DNA from: Panopea generosa
Taxonomy: Eukaryota > Mollusca > Bivalvia > Adapedonta > Hiatellidae
Assembly: GCA_029582155.1 (NCBI GenBank)
Contig: CM055907.1
Coordinates: forward strand, 6,922,501-6,986,500
DNA: 64,000 nucleotides
Reading direction: 5' to 3'
The position numbers and the translations under genes are program-made. Positions 1 through 10,068 of this stretch are shown piece after piece. The notes under the pieces were generated by a model. It saw only the letters and a program-made list of their open reading frames with translations. It searched no databases and had not been told where the DNA came from. The number at the start of each line of letters is the position of its first letter. Within the stretch, counting starts at the first letter, position 1.

Positions 1-335
1 TTAATAATGAATTGTACATGGTGTAAAATTTATTACTATGTGAGGCCCTCAACCCACTCAACCAATCTAAATGGTAATACTGAATTGTACAAGTTGTTAT
101 GTTAATTGTGATGTGAGGCCTTCAACCCACAACACATTTTACATGTTTATAATGAAATGTACATGGTGTAAAGTTAATTATGATTTGAGGCCTCCAAACA
201 ACAACACTTTCTACATGTTAATAATGAATTGTTCAAGGTGTCAAGTTAATTTTGATGAAAGACTTTCAACCAACAACACATTCTACATGTTAACAATTAA
301 TTTTACTTGGTATAAAATACATTTGGATTAAGATT
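1..335. repeat. 72-bp tandem array, about 4.6 copies, cut by window edge
   Basis: The phrase 'tgaattgtac' or a close variant recurs at about 8, 81, 153, 225 and 297, giving a 72-73 bp period. Each unit also carries a 'gaggcc(t/c)tcaacc' block and a 'caacacatt(t/c)tacatgtt' block. Three spacings are exactly 72, so one plus-strand frame (71-331) stays open with a 24-residue repeat containing 'NNTFYML' and Cys residues. I regard that frame as a by-product of unit length. The array probably extends left of the window. Confidence 0.85.
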
Positions 336-1795
336 AAACTGTTACAAGAACATTTTTATGCAATTTGAATAATTCATATGTATAGTCATCTCTTCAATAA
401 AATGTAAATAATTAATGTAATATTACCAGCATCTTGTGAAAGAGGAATACAAAAGACAACTTTCTGCGGCGACTGCGGTCCAAACAGATAACCTAGTGGA
501 TATATGCCTTAATCAATGCAAATAATGTATAACATATCGAAACAAATACTATTGTTATTTTCTTTACAATTTAATATATTTGAATCAAAGCACAATTCTT
601 AAATCTGTTATAGTTTAAAGAAATAGTTCGAGACATATATATTGACATTTGACCAAATTATCGAATAAATATTAACATCAAACATAATTTTAGATTTTCC
701 AATTACTACCTCGTATGTCTGGAAAAAGATCTTTATTACAGACTTAAGAATACAAGAAAGTAATTGGAATAGAATGCAGACACACGGCATGATGATTATG
801 TTAGAATAAAGATTTGTTTTTATGTGCCTTTAATTACACCCCAATTAGTTCACGGTCGTTGAAAACGCTGTTTGATATTCACGAGAAGATTTAATGAGGT
901 AGCATCGTGTATATTAATGGAACGTTGCATAGGCCAGCTATTATTAAGAAACAACTTGATACTCGTTAATGTGTTGGTATATGTAGGTAACGTTGTAGTT
1001 CGAACAGAACGGATTTTTATATTTAAAGCAAAGGCAAATGATAAACAGCAAAATAATAGAAAAAAATAAACACATGTCTAAACCATTTATTTTAGTTTTA
1101 GTTTTGATACACGGTTTATCATATAACAGTAACCTGACCTGTTTCTAGACGATAACTACTTTTTTCGATGCTTATATATGGATAATTTCTTCTTATTGGT
1201 ATGGTAAAGAAGCAATAGTAGTTGGGGAAAAATATGCTTTATGAACATCATTTAAAGAAGAGGCATTACGTGTTCCCTCTGTCCGACAATTCGGATGTCT
1301 GTTTATCCGAGCAACATGTAAAATAATTAGCTGCCGATCATTAACTACTGATAGGTCTTTGTATTTAATTGATATTTGGTATTAAACTAAATTACAGGCT
1401 CGATATTCTTCAACGTAGTTCAAATTTTACCGGAGTTTGATCTTTTTAGGTTAAAAGTGTTTTTTTCCTGTCAAGAACTCATCAAGGGCCCTAATCATTC
1501 AATAATAGTTCTTTAAAGCTGTAAATTTCTAAAATACAAATCAAGTTCGTTATTTTCCAATATCGAGTCAATGTCACAGGATTTAAGTCCTTTAAATACT
1601 AAACTTAATACAGCGGAGTATCCGTGTCATATATGGACACATTTCTAGTATTTGAATAAATAAATTTATGTAATATTCCATAATCATCCTTTTTATATAA
1701 TACATGTACCTTCTTGTCTGTTTATAAAACAAAATATATGTGTAATTGTTGATTGCATAAGCCAACAGACAAGAGGGTCTAATATGGCGTATATC
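336..1795. other. AT-rich stretch with no recognisable feature
   Basis: I see no long open frame, tRNA-like box or tandem structure. Short open frames at 608-790 (minus) and 872-1069 (plus) have AT-rich composition and no recognisable motif. Confidence 0.5.
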
Positions 1796-2442
1796 TGATG
1801 TCCATAAACTACATGACAGAAGTGACACTCCGTCCGTGTCAGAGTATTTCTGATGTCCATAAACTACATGACAGAAGCGACACTCCGTCCGTGTCAGAGT
1901 ATTTCTGATGTCCATAAACTACATGACAGAAGCGACACTCCGTCCGTGTCAGAGTATGTATGATGACCATAAACTACATGATAGAAAGGAAACTCCGTCC
2001 GTGTCAGAGCCTGATGTCCATAAACTACATGCTAGAAGCGACACTCCGTCCGTGTCAGAGTATGTATGATGTCCATAAACTACATGATAGAAGCGACACT
2101 CCGTCCGTGTCAGAGTATGTATGATGTCCATACACTACATGACAGAAGCGACACTCCGTCCGTGTCAGAGTATGTATGATGTCCATAAAATACATGACAG
2201 AAGTGACACTCCGACCGTGTCAGAGTATGTATGATGTCCATAAACTACATGACAGAAGTGACACTCCGTCCGTGTCAGAGTATGTATGATGTCCATAAAA
2301 TACATGACAGAAGCAACACTCCGTTCGTGTCAGAGTATGTATGATGTCCATAAAATACATGACAGAAGCAGCACTCCGTTCGTGTCAGAGTATGTATGAT
2401 GTCCATAAAATACATGACAGAAGCAACACTCCGTCCGAGTCC
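1796..2442. repeat. 55-bp minisatellite, about 12 copies
   Basis: The start 'tccataaa(c/a)tacatg' recurs at 1801, 1856, 1911, 1966, 2017, 2072, 2127, 2182, 2237, 2292, 2347 and 2402. Spacing is 55 except for one 51-bp unit at 1966-2016. Each unit holds GACACTCCGTCCGTGTCAGA, where GACAC and GTGTC can pair around a 7-nt loop. The first three units have 'tatttctga' and later ones 'tatgtatga', so two variants occupy separate blocks. Minus-strand frames through the array (1592-1915, 1949-2131) are period artefacts. Confidence 0.93.
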
Positions 2443-2879
2443 GAGTCCTAGTAGTTCTGATAATAATTATATATCAATTTTGATTTTATATACAGTTAAA
2501 AAAACTGCCAAAAAAAAAAGAAAAAAAGAAAAAAAAAGCACCAGATATCCAGATATTGACATTGATTTTGTCTCAAGTTCAATACTTTCATCACGTGATA
2601 AGTGTCGTGTGTCGTATATCGATTGTACTTTCGTTTTCATATTACGATATTTGCATGTAGAATTACAAATTCGTGATAAAAACTCATATCCGGGTTCTTC
2701 TTTAAATTGCTCAGCAGTGTGAGATATAAGTTGAGACTGACTGATTATTGTTCGTGATAGGTGAAAACATTGAATTTCAGCACTCCTAAAATTTTGTATA
2801 TTTTTAAGTTTTAACGAACAGAAAGAAAAGAAGTAGGACAGTTTGGACTTATATCATTATTCTTGTCAAATATAACTGG
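2443..2879. other. Low-complexity A-rich spacer
   Basis: An A/G-rich run at about 2498-2540 follows the minisatellite. The rest shows nothing recognisable up to the LINE-A remains. Confidence 0.45.
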
Positions 2880-2948
2880 AAAACAGAACCATGACTTAAT
2901 GAAAACAACGAAAAAAGAAATGCCCGCCAACGTCACTATTAAACGATA

Positions 2949-3998
2949 ATGGCGGCCATTGTGGCAAAACCGATCAAACGAAGTGTAGTCGGGGAACAGA
3001 GTGGTCAGTTAATATACAATAGTAAACAAACTGTAAGTAGTACGCAACATAGTTACTATAGTACACAGCAATACTACGTCTTGAATCCAACACATACGAT
3101 GGCATTTCAATTTAATACCTGACAAACTAAGTCTCCGTCACCACGCCAGCATACGAAGGGACATTCTCCACACAGCAACAGTAATATTTTCAGTTCAGCC
3201 AACGTAGAACACTACAGTAACACCACCCTTGGCCACAGAAATGCTAGAGGAAATCAAACAAATCAAACAAAAAATGTAAACAGTCGATAAAATAGAAAAG
3301 ACTGTTGATTCTATTCCCTTAAAATACACGACTTGGAAAGCAAAGTATCTACAATCGACACACGTATTAGTGACGTAGAAAACCTGTCAATTCATGAATT
3401 TGAGTCAGAGACAAATACGAAAGAAGTACGGAATTCAAAAAGTGAATTAAAAAAATTACAGACAAAAATGTCAACATCTTAAAACAACAACAACAGAATA
3501 ACTTTTTGAACATAAATCGTCGTTAGACGACAAACTGACAGATCTAGGGTCAATGTCAATGAAAAATATCTTATGTTTTACGGCATACCAAAATCAGGAG
3601 GTCTAAAAAAATGTTAAGAAAAGGTAAAATAATTATTAAGACCGAAGCTAGAAATTGAAAATTCTGACTCCATAGTGTTTGCTAGAGTACATAGGATGAA
3701 CCGAGACTACAGCACACACCGAGACCAATTGCAGGAATGTTTCATTACTACAGTGACAGATAAAACGTCAGAAAGAAATCGTTTGAAAAAACAGAAACAC
3801 TAAAACAAGCAAATATTGAATAGGCATCCAATGGCCAGTACAGTACACGACGCTCGGAAATAGCTATTCCAAAACATGCAGCAAGAAAAGGCAAACGGCA
3901 ACAACAACGTAAAACTAGTTGGAGACAAACTTTCCATCAACGGTCAACGTTTTGTCCCAAAGACCAACCAAGCTACAGGAACCACCATGGATTACTAA
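2949..3998 (+). pseudogene. LINE-A ORF1 relic (coiled-coil nucleic-acid-binding type)
   Basis: ORF1 proteins of LINEs bind the element RNA in a ribonucleoprotein particle. A plausible start is the ATG at 2949 (MAAIVAKPIKR...), and that frame stays open to a TGA at 3120. After frame changes there is a heptad-like coiled-coil stretch around 3280-3400 (DLESKVSTIDTRISDVE). A relic of the 'NLMFYGIPKSG' motif common in LINE ORF1 follows near 3560-3600, then a region containing 'ARVHRMNRDYS' (about 3680-3720). The last frame ends INGQRFVPKTNQATGTTMDY followed by TAA at 3996. The gene is broken by several frameshifts and stops. It lies about 6 bp upstream of the ORF2 endonuclease start, as expected for a two-ORF LINE. 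No Cys/His knuckle could be found. Confidence 0.72.
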
Positions 3999-4000
3999 TA

Positions 4001-5988
4001 AAGTCAAGAGGATCAAATCCAAATAATCTCCTGGAATGTGAATGGACAGTAAACTATGTGATCCAGATTTCATCGAGCTATTGAACAGTTATGATATGAT
4101 TTTTATTAACGTGGCTGGCAGATATAAACGATAATAACCTGGATATAAAAGGCTATAATAGTTTTCATATTTTAGGTTATAAATAAAAACAAATACTAAA
4201 AAGGGGCGTTACAGTCGCGGATAATCTGTTTATCTTAAGTAAATATGTAAACATTGTAGAGAAAGAGAAATATGGATTAATCTGGCAAATATTTCATGCT
4301 GATTTATCAATATTTAATGATGATGTTTATATTTGTCATGTTTACATACTCACAATTTGTTAAAAAGTAATTAACGCAGACATTTCTTTTATTTTTCGTA
4401 CAATTACAGTTAAGAACAACTCAAGTAAAGCACGAGCGGACAGTCAAACTGTCAATAAAATAGTATGGGACGAGGCAAAAACTGACCAATTCAGGTCACA
4501 CCTGTTAAACAAAACTACTACGCTACAACAAACTAACAGTATCTCCACTGCACCGCTAAACGACGTGGTTTCTATGTTACAGAGTTCATGTACCATAACG
4601 CGTCCGATATATTCGGTAAGCCACACAGCTCGCAAAATAAGAACTCAATGAAACCATGTACATACAGAATAAATAAGCCTTGGTTTGATGAAAATACAGC
4701 GTAAGGCAAAACAAGAATTTAACAAAACAAAAAACATGTTCAACAATAATAGAAACAATGAAATCACAATTAAGTTTTCCAAAACACGCACAAAATATAA
4801 CAAAATAAAGCAAACTTCATTGAGAGCACTTAAATTCAAAGAATGAAAACGCATTCGTTACTTAGCAAAAACACACCCGATGACAATTTGGAAGAAAATA
4901 AAAACCACATATAAAAACAAAAAAAACCCAAAACAACTAAAACATTAAACGTAAACAATTTCTACGATCACTTTAAAACTCTGTTTAACGAAAACAAATC
5001 AATACATAATGAAAATGATAACATATTATTTAACAATCACATTTTAGATGCAAATATAGATTTACAAGAACTAAACACCGCAACATTTGCGCAAAAAAAA
5101 AAAAAATGTGGTTTAGATGATCTTTTCAGCGAACTATTGAATCATCTTTCGACATAATCTTTACTTTTCTATCAAAATTATACAACAGAATTTTCAACAA
5201 TAGTGAATTTTAAGAGGTATGAGACCGTGATATTATTGTACCGGCCTACAAAAAGGCAATCTGAACGTAACAAAAAGCTATAGAGCTATTAAACTCGTAA
5301 ACATATTAAGAAATATATCAGCAGCTTTTATTGAGCAGATTATCGAAATGGTTACAAAATATAACAAAACAACTAATTTGCTTACCATAAGGATAAATCT
5401 ATTGAAGACTGTATATTCTTACTTTATTCCTTAATTACAAAAGTAACTCAAAATTTACTAAATGAGAACATAAGTTGTAAAGTATTCGAATCAATGTACG
5501 AAGTCGTAAAAGCATACGTTAGGTATAACTCAGTATAATCGAATTTTATCGATTTACACATGGGAGTAAAGCAAGAGGATCTAAGCTCAAGCCTGCTCTT
5601 CATGCTTTTCCTTAATGATATAAAAGACAATATCAATAGTAACTTACAAGATATTTTACCTACAATGAATTACAATTATTTCCAATTATATATGCCGATG
5701 ACCAAGTTGTATTTTCAAAATAACTGTTTGCTTTATAATCAATTTTAAATGATATTGAACGATATTGTAACCAATGGGGTCTAAAAATAAACACAACCAA
5801 ATAAAAACTGTCATATTTGAAAAAAGGACGCCATACACACCAAGATTTTTACATAAAATTATATAACACTCCAGTAGAAACAGTCACATCATTTAAGTAC
5901 TTAGGAATACAATTTTTTAAAAACGGTAATTGGAATCAAAGTAATAAAACATCTAGCACATCACGAAAGTTTTGCATTATACAATATA
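4001..5988 (+). pseudogene. LINE-A ORF2 relic, 5' part: endonuclease start to post-RT
   Basis: ORF2 encodes the endonuclease and reverse transcriptase that perform target-primed reverse transcription. The endonuclease begins with 'IQIISWNVNG' (about 4015-4045) and continues with 'YDMIFINV' and 'KYGLIW..F.A.LSIFNDDVYICHVYI' to 4345. About half of the usual endonuclease domain then seems deleted, because the sequence passes directly into linker text ('KPWFDEN' near 4675). RT blocks include 'GLDD.FSELL' (about 5110), 'GVKQEDLSSSLLFMLFLNDI' (5562-5621; the usual motif has GVKQGD, so Gly to Glu) and YADDQVVFSK in another frame at about 5690-5720. 'FKYLGIQFFKNG' follows near 5895-5930. The copy breaks off at 5988 and continues at 10069. 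Confidence 0.82.
5974..5988. repeat. Left target-site duplication of LINE-B (15 bp)
   Basis: GCATTATACAATATA here matches GCAATATACAATATA at 10054-10068 with one mismatch. Removing 5989-10068 rejoins LINE-A post-RT text ('..HYTIYLKYFKH..' or in the next frame '..NIELPIKDK'). Confidence 0.85.
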
Positions 5989-6360
5989 TTTAGTTTAAAC
6001 AATATTTATTCGTTTTAAACATATAACATATAAATATATTCAAATATACAGCGAATACATAACAATAGAATTGAGAAGAAAGCTATTTCTAGCTTATACA
6101 AAGTCTCTCTTCTGAATATCTTGCAAGGACTATACAATGGTGTTACAAATGCAATGAAAAAAAATTAATTACTAGATAAACGGATTATAAGCAGCGCTTG
6201 AGATGAAAATAATAAATATGTGCAAGTATCTTGATCGTTGGGAATACAGATGTAGCTGATTGGGTATGTATATAGGCTGCGGCGTATGCGACGCTTCAAC
6301 TACTGAGAGTTGTGTATACTAGCATTGAACAATAATTGCCGTATATAACTTGAAATTATT

Positions 6361-7289
6361 TTAAAAAAGAAAACAAAAATATGTGAGTAGAAATAAAGTG
6401 AAAAGGATAGATAAAGTAGATAGACAGAAACAGGGAAAGAGAGGTGTGATCACAAGATGCCTTTTAAGGTGTTGTGGGTCACTCTTATGGAATAAAGGAT
6501 AGTTCAATTCAATGAATAAAACGCTTGGTCTTCGAAATGTATGTTTGGACATGGTGAACTATTTTACGATTGACATCATCAGATAGAGAGTCGTCGCCGA
6601 ACAGTAGTGTGTTTAGGTCTAGACGAGTAATAGGACGAAGGACGTCATGGAGTAGAGTTCTTTGGCGTTGATATAAGGGGCATGTGAAGAAAAAGTGATA
6701 CGTATCATCTTCTTGTTAGAATTTAAATCGTGCTTGAAAGACAAGACGGAAGCAGCAGACCGGTTGGCAGGGGGTAGTTTGTTCCATTCTGATATAGTGG
6801 AGGGGAGGAAAGATGCAGAGAAGTGTTGGGTATTGAAGGAAACGTTCTTAATGTGGTCAGAATTGCGTAGGCCATAGGTTGCAACATTACCTACTGTCAT
6901 GGGAATCATATTGGATAAGTAGGAAGGGGTAGAGGGACTGTTGAGCATTTTATAGAAATGGATCAATTTGTGTTTTAGCCTGCGGGACTTCAAAGGCTCA
7001 AGAGCCGATTCTTTGTATACGTTATTAAGTGATACCAGGCTTGGTGCTCCCGTAATGATACTATCTGCTTCGATTTGGATTTTTTCGAGGTCTTCTTCTT
7101 CAGCTTTCGTTATATTATCCCAAACGACGTCAGAGTATTCGAGTGTAGGTCTAATGAGAGATGTGTAGATAGTTATAAGCGACCGACGATCAAGAATGAA
7201 TTTGAGAAGAGGGCAGATTGTTGACTCGATTCCAAGCTTTTTTGGTGATGTCTTCAATGTGTTTGTGCCATGTGCCATCGTTAGATAGA
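6361..7289 (-). pseudogene. LINE-B ORF2 relic: post-RT and C-terminal region
   Basis: The longest clean frame is 6619-7278. It includes 'FILDRRSLITIYTSLIRPTL', then 'EYSDVVWDNITKAEEEDLEK', 'RRLKHKLIHFYKMLN' and 'WNKLPPANRSAASVLSFKHD', the usual post-RT order in CR1/L2-type LINEs. Across a frameshift near 6700 a C-terminal 'YHFFFTCPLYQRQR' block follows (about 6650-6710), corresponding to the Cys/His region at the end of such proteins. A last frame at 6361-6552 continues 'FIELNYPLFHKSDPQHLKRH' and ends in a hydrophobic tail at 6361. The domain is short of one intact frame but clearly ordered. Confidence 0.82.
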
Positions 7290-8190
7290 GTTATTAAAAG
7301 GTGTTTGTGGATTGTCAGCGTCCTGTATTTGAATAGAGTTCATGAATATGGACGGGTGCTGGGGTTTGACATGTTTGCGAGAAATAAGGTGAGATTCAGT
7401 TTTAGCAGGATTAAAAGTTACTAGCCAGGTTGAAGTCCAGTCATTGATCTTTTGTAGGTCAGAATTTAAATGGAGAGCAGCATGTTGAGGATTATCGACA
7501 ATAACATAAAGGGTTGTGTCGTCAGCAAAGAGGCGAATCGCAGAGCTTATTTCAGAAACAATATCATTGATATAAACAAGAAATAATAATGGACCAAGAA
7601 TTGAGCCTTGAGGAACACCAGCCGATATTGGAACCGTGTCAGATGTGGAACCGGAAAGGTACTACACATTGTGTTCTGCCAGCTAAATAATCCTTGAACC
7701 AAAGAAGAAGAGAGGCAGAGATACCACTGCTTTAAGTTTGAATTAAGAGTCTCTTATGTCACACGCGGTCGAAAGCTTTAGATATATCACAAAAGACAGC
7801 TCGAACCTCTTTATCATCATCTAGAGCCTTGCAAAAGGTATGGTAAATATATGTAAGCTGATTGACAGTAGAGTCCCTGGGAACGAAGCCAGACTGAAAA
7901 GAAGAGATGAAGTTGTTGTCATGGAAGAAGTTAAATACATGTTTGTGAATAATCCTTTCGAGGACTTTACTGATTGCACTGAGTAGGGAGATTGGTCTGT
8001 AGTTGCTAACATCGTGAGGGTCTTTCTTCTTGTAGATTGCACAGACGTGGGCTAGTTTGGATAGACGTACAGAGTAGTTGAAGAGATCACAGAGAGGTCG
8101 GGATAGTTCGTTTGAGAGTTCTTTGAGCACTATGTTATTGATGGTATCGGGACCGGTGGCTTTCCCTGATTTAAGAATGTTTTGGGCGTC
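7290..8190 (-). pseudogene. LINE-B ORF2 relic: reverse transcriptase domain
   Basis: Reading down from 8190: 'GKATGPDTINNIVLKELSNE', then 'NYRPISLLSAISKVLERIIH', 'FQSGFVPRDSTVNQL' and 'AVFCDISKAFDRV'. A TGA (near 7763) stands where Trp is usual. After a frameshifted gap the frame is open from about 7630 to 7290 and holds GVPQGSILGPLLFLVYINDI (about 7560-7625) and FADDTTLYVIV (about 7500-7535), which are RT motifs B' and catalytic motif C. 'TFNPAKTESHLISRK' follows. The catalytic aspartates are intact. At least one stop and one frameshift separate the two halves, so no full protein can be made. Confidence 0.87.
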
Positions 8191-8929
8191 AGTTACCTCT
8201 TTAGGCTGGATGTTAATGTTGGTGAGTTAAGGAGTGTTTGTGCTTGAAAGAATGTGTTGAGTATGTCTGCTTTTTCTGTGTTTGTTTCGTATGTGTTGTT
8301 GTTGTGATAAAGTGTTGGGATGCTTGTTGTAGAGGAATTGGGATTAATGAAGCCTTTTAGAAGTTTTCAGTAGTCGGACGAGTTGTGTTGTGACAGATGG
8401 TGCTTTAGTATTTCGTTGTGTACGTGTTTGGCATTGCGTACGAGCAAGTTTGTTTTGTTGCGTATGTTGTTGTATGTATTCCAATGGTTTGGGTTGTTTG
8501 TTTTGCGTGCTCTGATATATGCTCGTTTTCGTCTTCGAATATGGGTTCTAATTGTGTTGTGCATCCAAGGTGGGTCGGTGGGTCGTACTGTTACAGTTTT
8601 GTTAGGAATACACTCATCACATAAGCTGCAGTGAGACTAGAAGAATATACATCAATATCAGTGTTAAAACAAATTTCCCAATTAAAATCGGCTACATTGG
8701 TACGCAACAGATCAAAATTGGCTTAAGAAAATTTCCAGACTTTTCGAATGAGAATGTGTGTCGGGGTTTGGGGTATCTGATACAACAGAATACTGGACAA
8801 TGATAGCGAATATTCTGTTCAAGGAAAGGTTCACCTACCCCACAAATGGATACCAGATCGGGACAGGATACAAGGAATAGGTCGATAATGGACTGGGAAA
8901 ATTCGGTGAAATTGATTGGATCTGAAATT
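8191..8929 (-). pseudogene. LINE-B ORF2 relic: endonuclease-RT linker
   Basis: A minus-strand frame at 8367-8564 (MHNTIRTHIRRRKRAYIRAR...) is basic and rich in Arg/Lys and Asn/His, typical of the linker after the endonuclease. Upstream frames near 8700-8930 read 'FSQSIIDLFLVSCPDLV..', matching the end of an endonuclease domain where the 'S.IDL..V' motif lies. Several frameshifts are present. The assignment rests mainly on position between two clear domains. Confidence 0.6.
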
Positions 8930-9862
8930 AGTTAGGAAATGCCGAATTGCATGCGAATGTTGTCAATTTTCATTCGAGATGCAGGTTTGCAACAATCGAG
9001 ATTAAAATCACCAGTAACCACTATGTTTTTTTTAAATCTGAGTATCTACAGCTAGGGTTATGAAATCCTGTATTCACGAAAGGACAGCAGCATTGGAATT
9101 CGGTGGACGGTAGAAAACGCCGAACCGAATAGGTTTATGTTTCACTTTCAATTCTAACCATTATACATTCAATGTCGTTTAACTCTAAGTATTGTCTTCG
9201 GCGAGCAGTGATCGTATCCTTAACATAGACTAGGACACCGCCATATCTGTCAGTCGGGCAATCCTTACGGAAGGGTGTTTGGTAGTTGGAAAACGCAAGA
9301 TCCGATGTAGGTGTATTGTTATTCAACCAGGTTTCCGTGAAAGCCAATACATCAAATAAGCATAAATCAGCATACAGTTGGTGTATCTTTGGGACAAAGA
9401 TTTGAACATTATAATGAACAAATGAGAGATGGCTAGAAATAAGTTCTGAGATGTCAAATGATCCGGAAGACCAAAATTCGATGACGAGCCGGAACTCAAA
9501 TCGGACGTACTAGATGAAGCTGGACCGGGATTTTCGTGGCCGTCACCGGACAGAATAAGTAAAACGGATAGCCAAATAATCATATCGAAACTGTTCATCG
9601 GTTTAAACCCTTTTTGCTCGAGTTGATAGTGACCAAAAAGACCCACTCCCGCTCTGTAAACAGATATGTCAATAGACATTATGTAATACCAGGGTGATAA
9701 GTGTGTGAGCGAGTATCCTTCGTGGAACATGTGATCATACTGAGAAGAAAGGAAACATGAGTGTAAAGGATGTGAAGGGGTAATGCATAGAGGAAAGTAA
9801 ATGTTTGAAAATGGTATGAGAAAATATAACAGAAATAACGGACATACATAATGATGATACAA
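8930..9862 (-). pseudogene. LINE-B ORF2 relic: leader with 2A-like motif and endonuclease
   Basis: The frame starting at 9862 opens with a hydrophobic stretch (MYHHYVCPLFLLYFLIPF) and a second hydrophobic segment. It then reads LSGDGHENPGP (about 9519-9553), a relative of the DxExNPGP 2A-like pattern with His at the usual Glu position, and continues with a Ser-rich spacer. After a frame change near 9330 the endonuclease shows 'LAFTETWLNNNTPTSDLAF', 'RYGGVLVYVKD', 'IRFGVFYRPPNSN' (about 9094-9131) and 'VVTGDFNLDCC' (about 8987-9025). These are the conserved ETW, YRPP and GDFN blocks of LINE apurinic-type endonucleases. It is dead from frameshifts. Confidence 0.83.
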
Positions 9863-10053
9863 GAATTATTTTAGTAGAATGGGTGGAGTATAATGTGATT
9901 AAATTACGATAATATTGAAATAAAAAACAGACATGGTGAAATTCTATCTCTTGCGATTTAGTAAGTCGACGTTAGGTGTATTGATAAGTAAAAGCACCTA
10001 GAATTGTGGAGCAAATTAAACAGTGTGTTATGTGTTGTTTTATAAAAAACAAT

Positions 10054-10068
10054 GCAATATACAATATA
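10054..10068. repeat. Right target-site duplication of LINE-B (15 bp)
   Basis: GCAATATACAATATA repeats the left copy at 5974-5988 with one mismatch. LINE-A coding text resumes immediately after it. Confidence 0.85.

Larger units (their letters stand above)
5989..10053 (-). mobile_element. LINE-B: CR1/L2-like LINE inserted in LINE-A
   Basis: This 4065-bp minus-strand element is flanked by a 15-bp target-site duplication. Reading from 10053 down, it has a 5' untranslated region of about 190 bp, a hydrophobic leader with an 'LSGDGHENPGP' motif, an endonuclease, a reverse transcriptase with GVPQG and FADD motifs, a C-terminal region with a Cys/His-like block, and a 3' untranslated region (6360-5989) ending near 'gaataaatattgtttaaac' on the minus strand. 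Motifs are better preserved than in LINE-A, which fits a later insertion. Assignment to the CR1/L2 group rests on GVPQGSILGP-type and FADD motifs. No separate ORF1 was found. Confidence 0.87.

Noticed and set aside
1796-2442. CRISPR-like array
   Set aside because: Units are contiguous with no unique spacers and the genome is eukaryotic. It is a minisatellite.
4444-4854. Minus-strand frames at 4.4-4.9 kb
   Set aside because: Antisense to the LINE-A linker region, with no motif of their own.
6695-7424. Plus-strand frames across 6.7-7.4 kb and 8.4-8.6 kb
   Set aside because: Antisense shadows of the LINE-B reverse transcriptase and linker.
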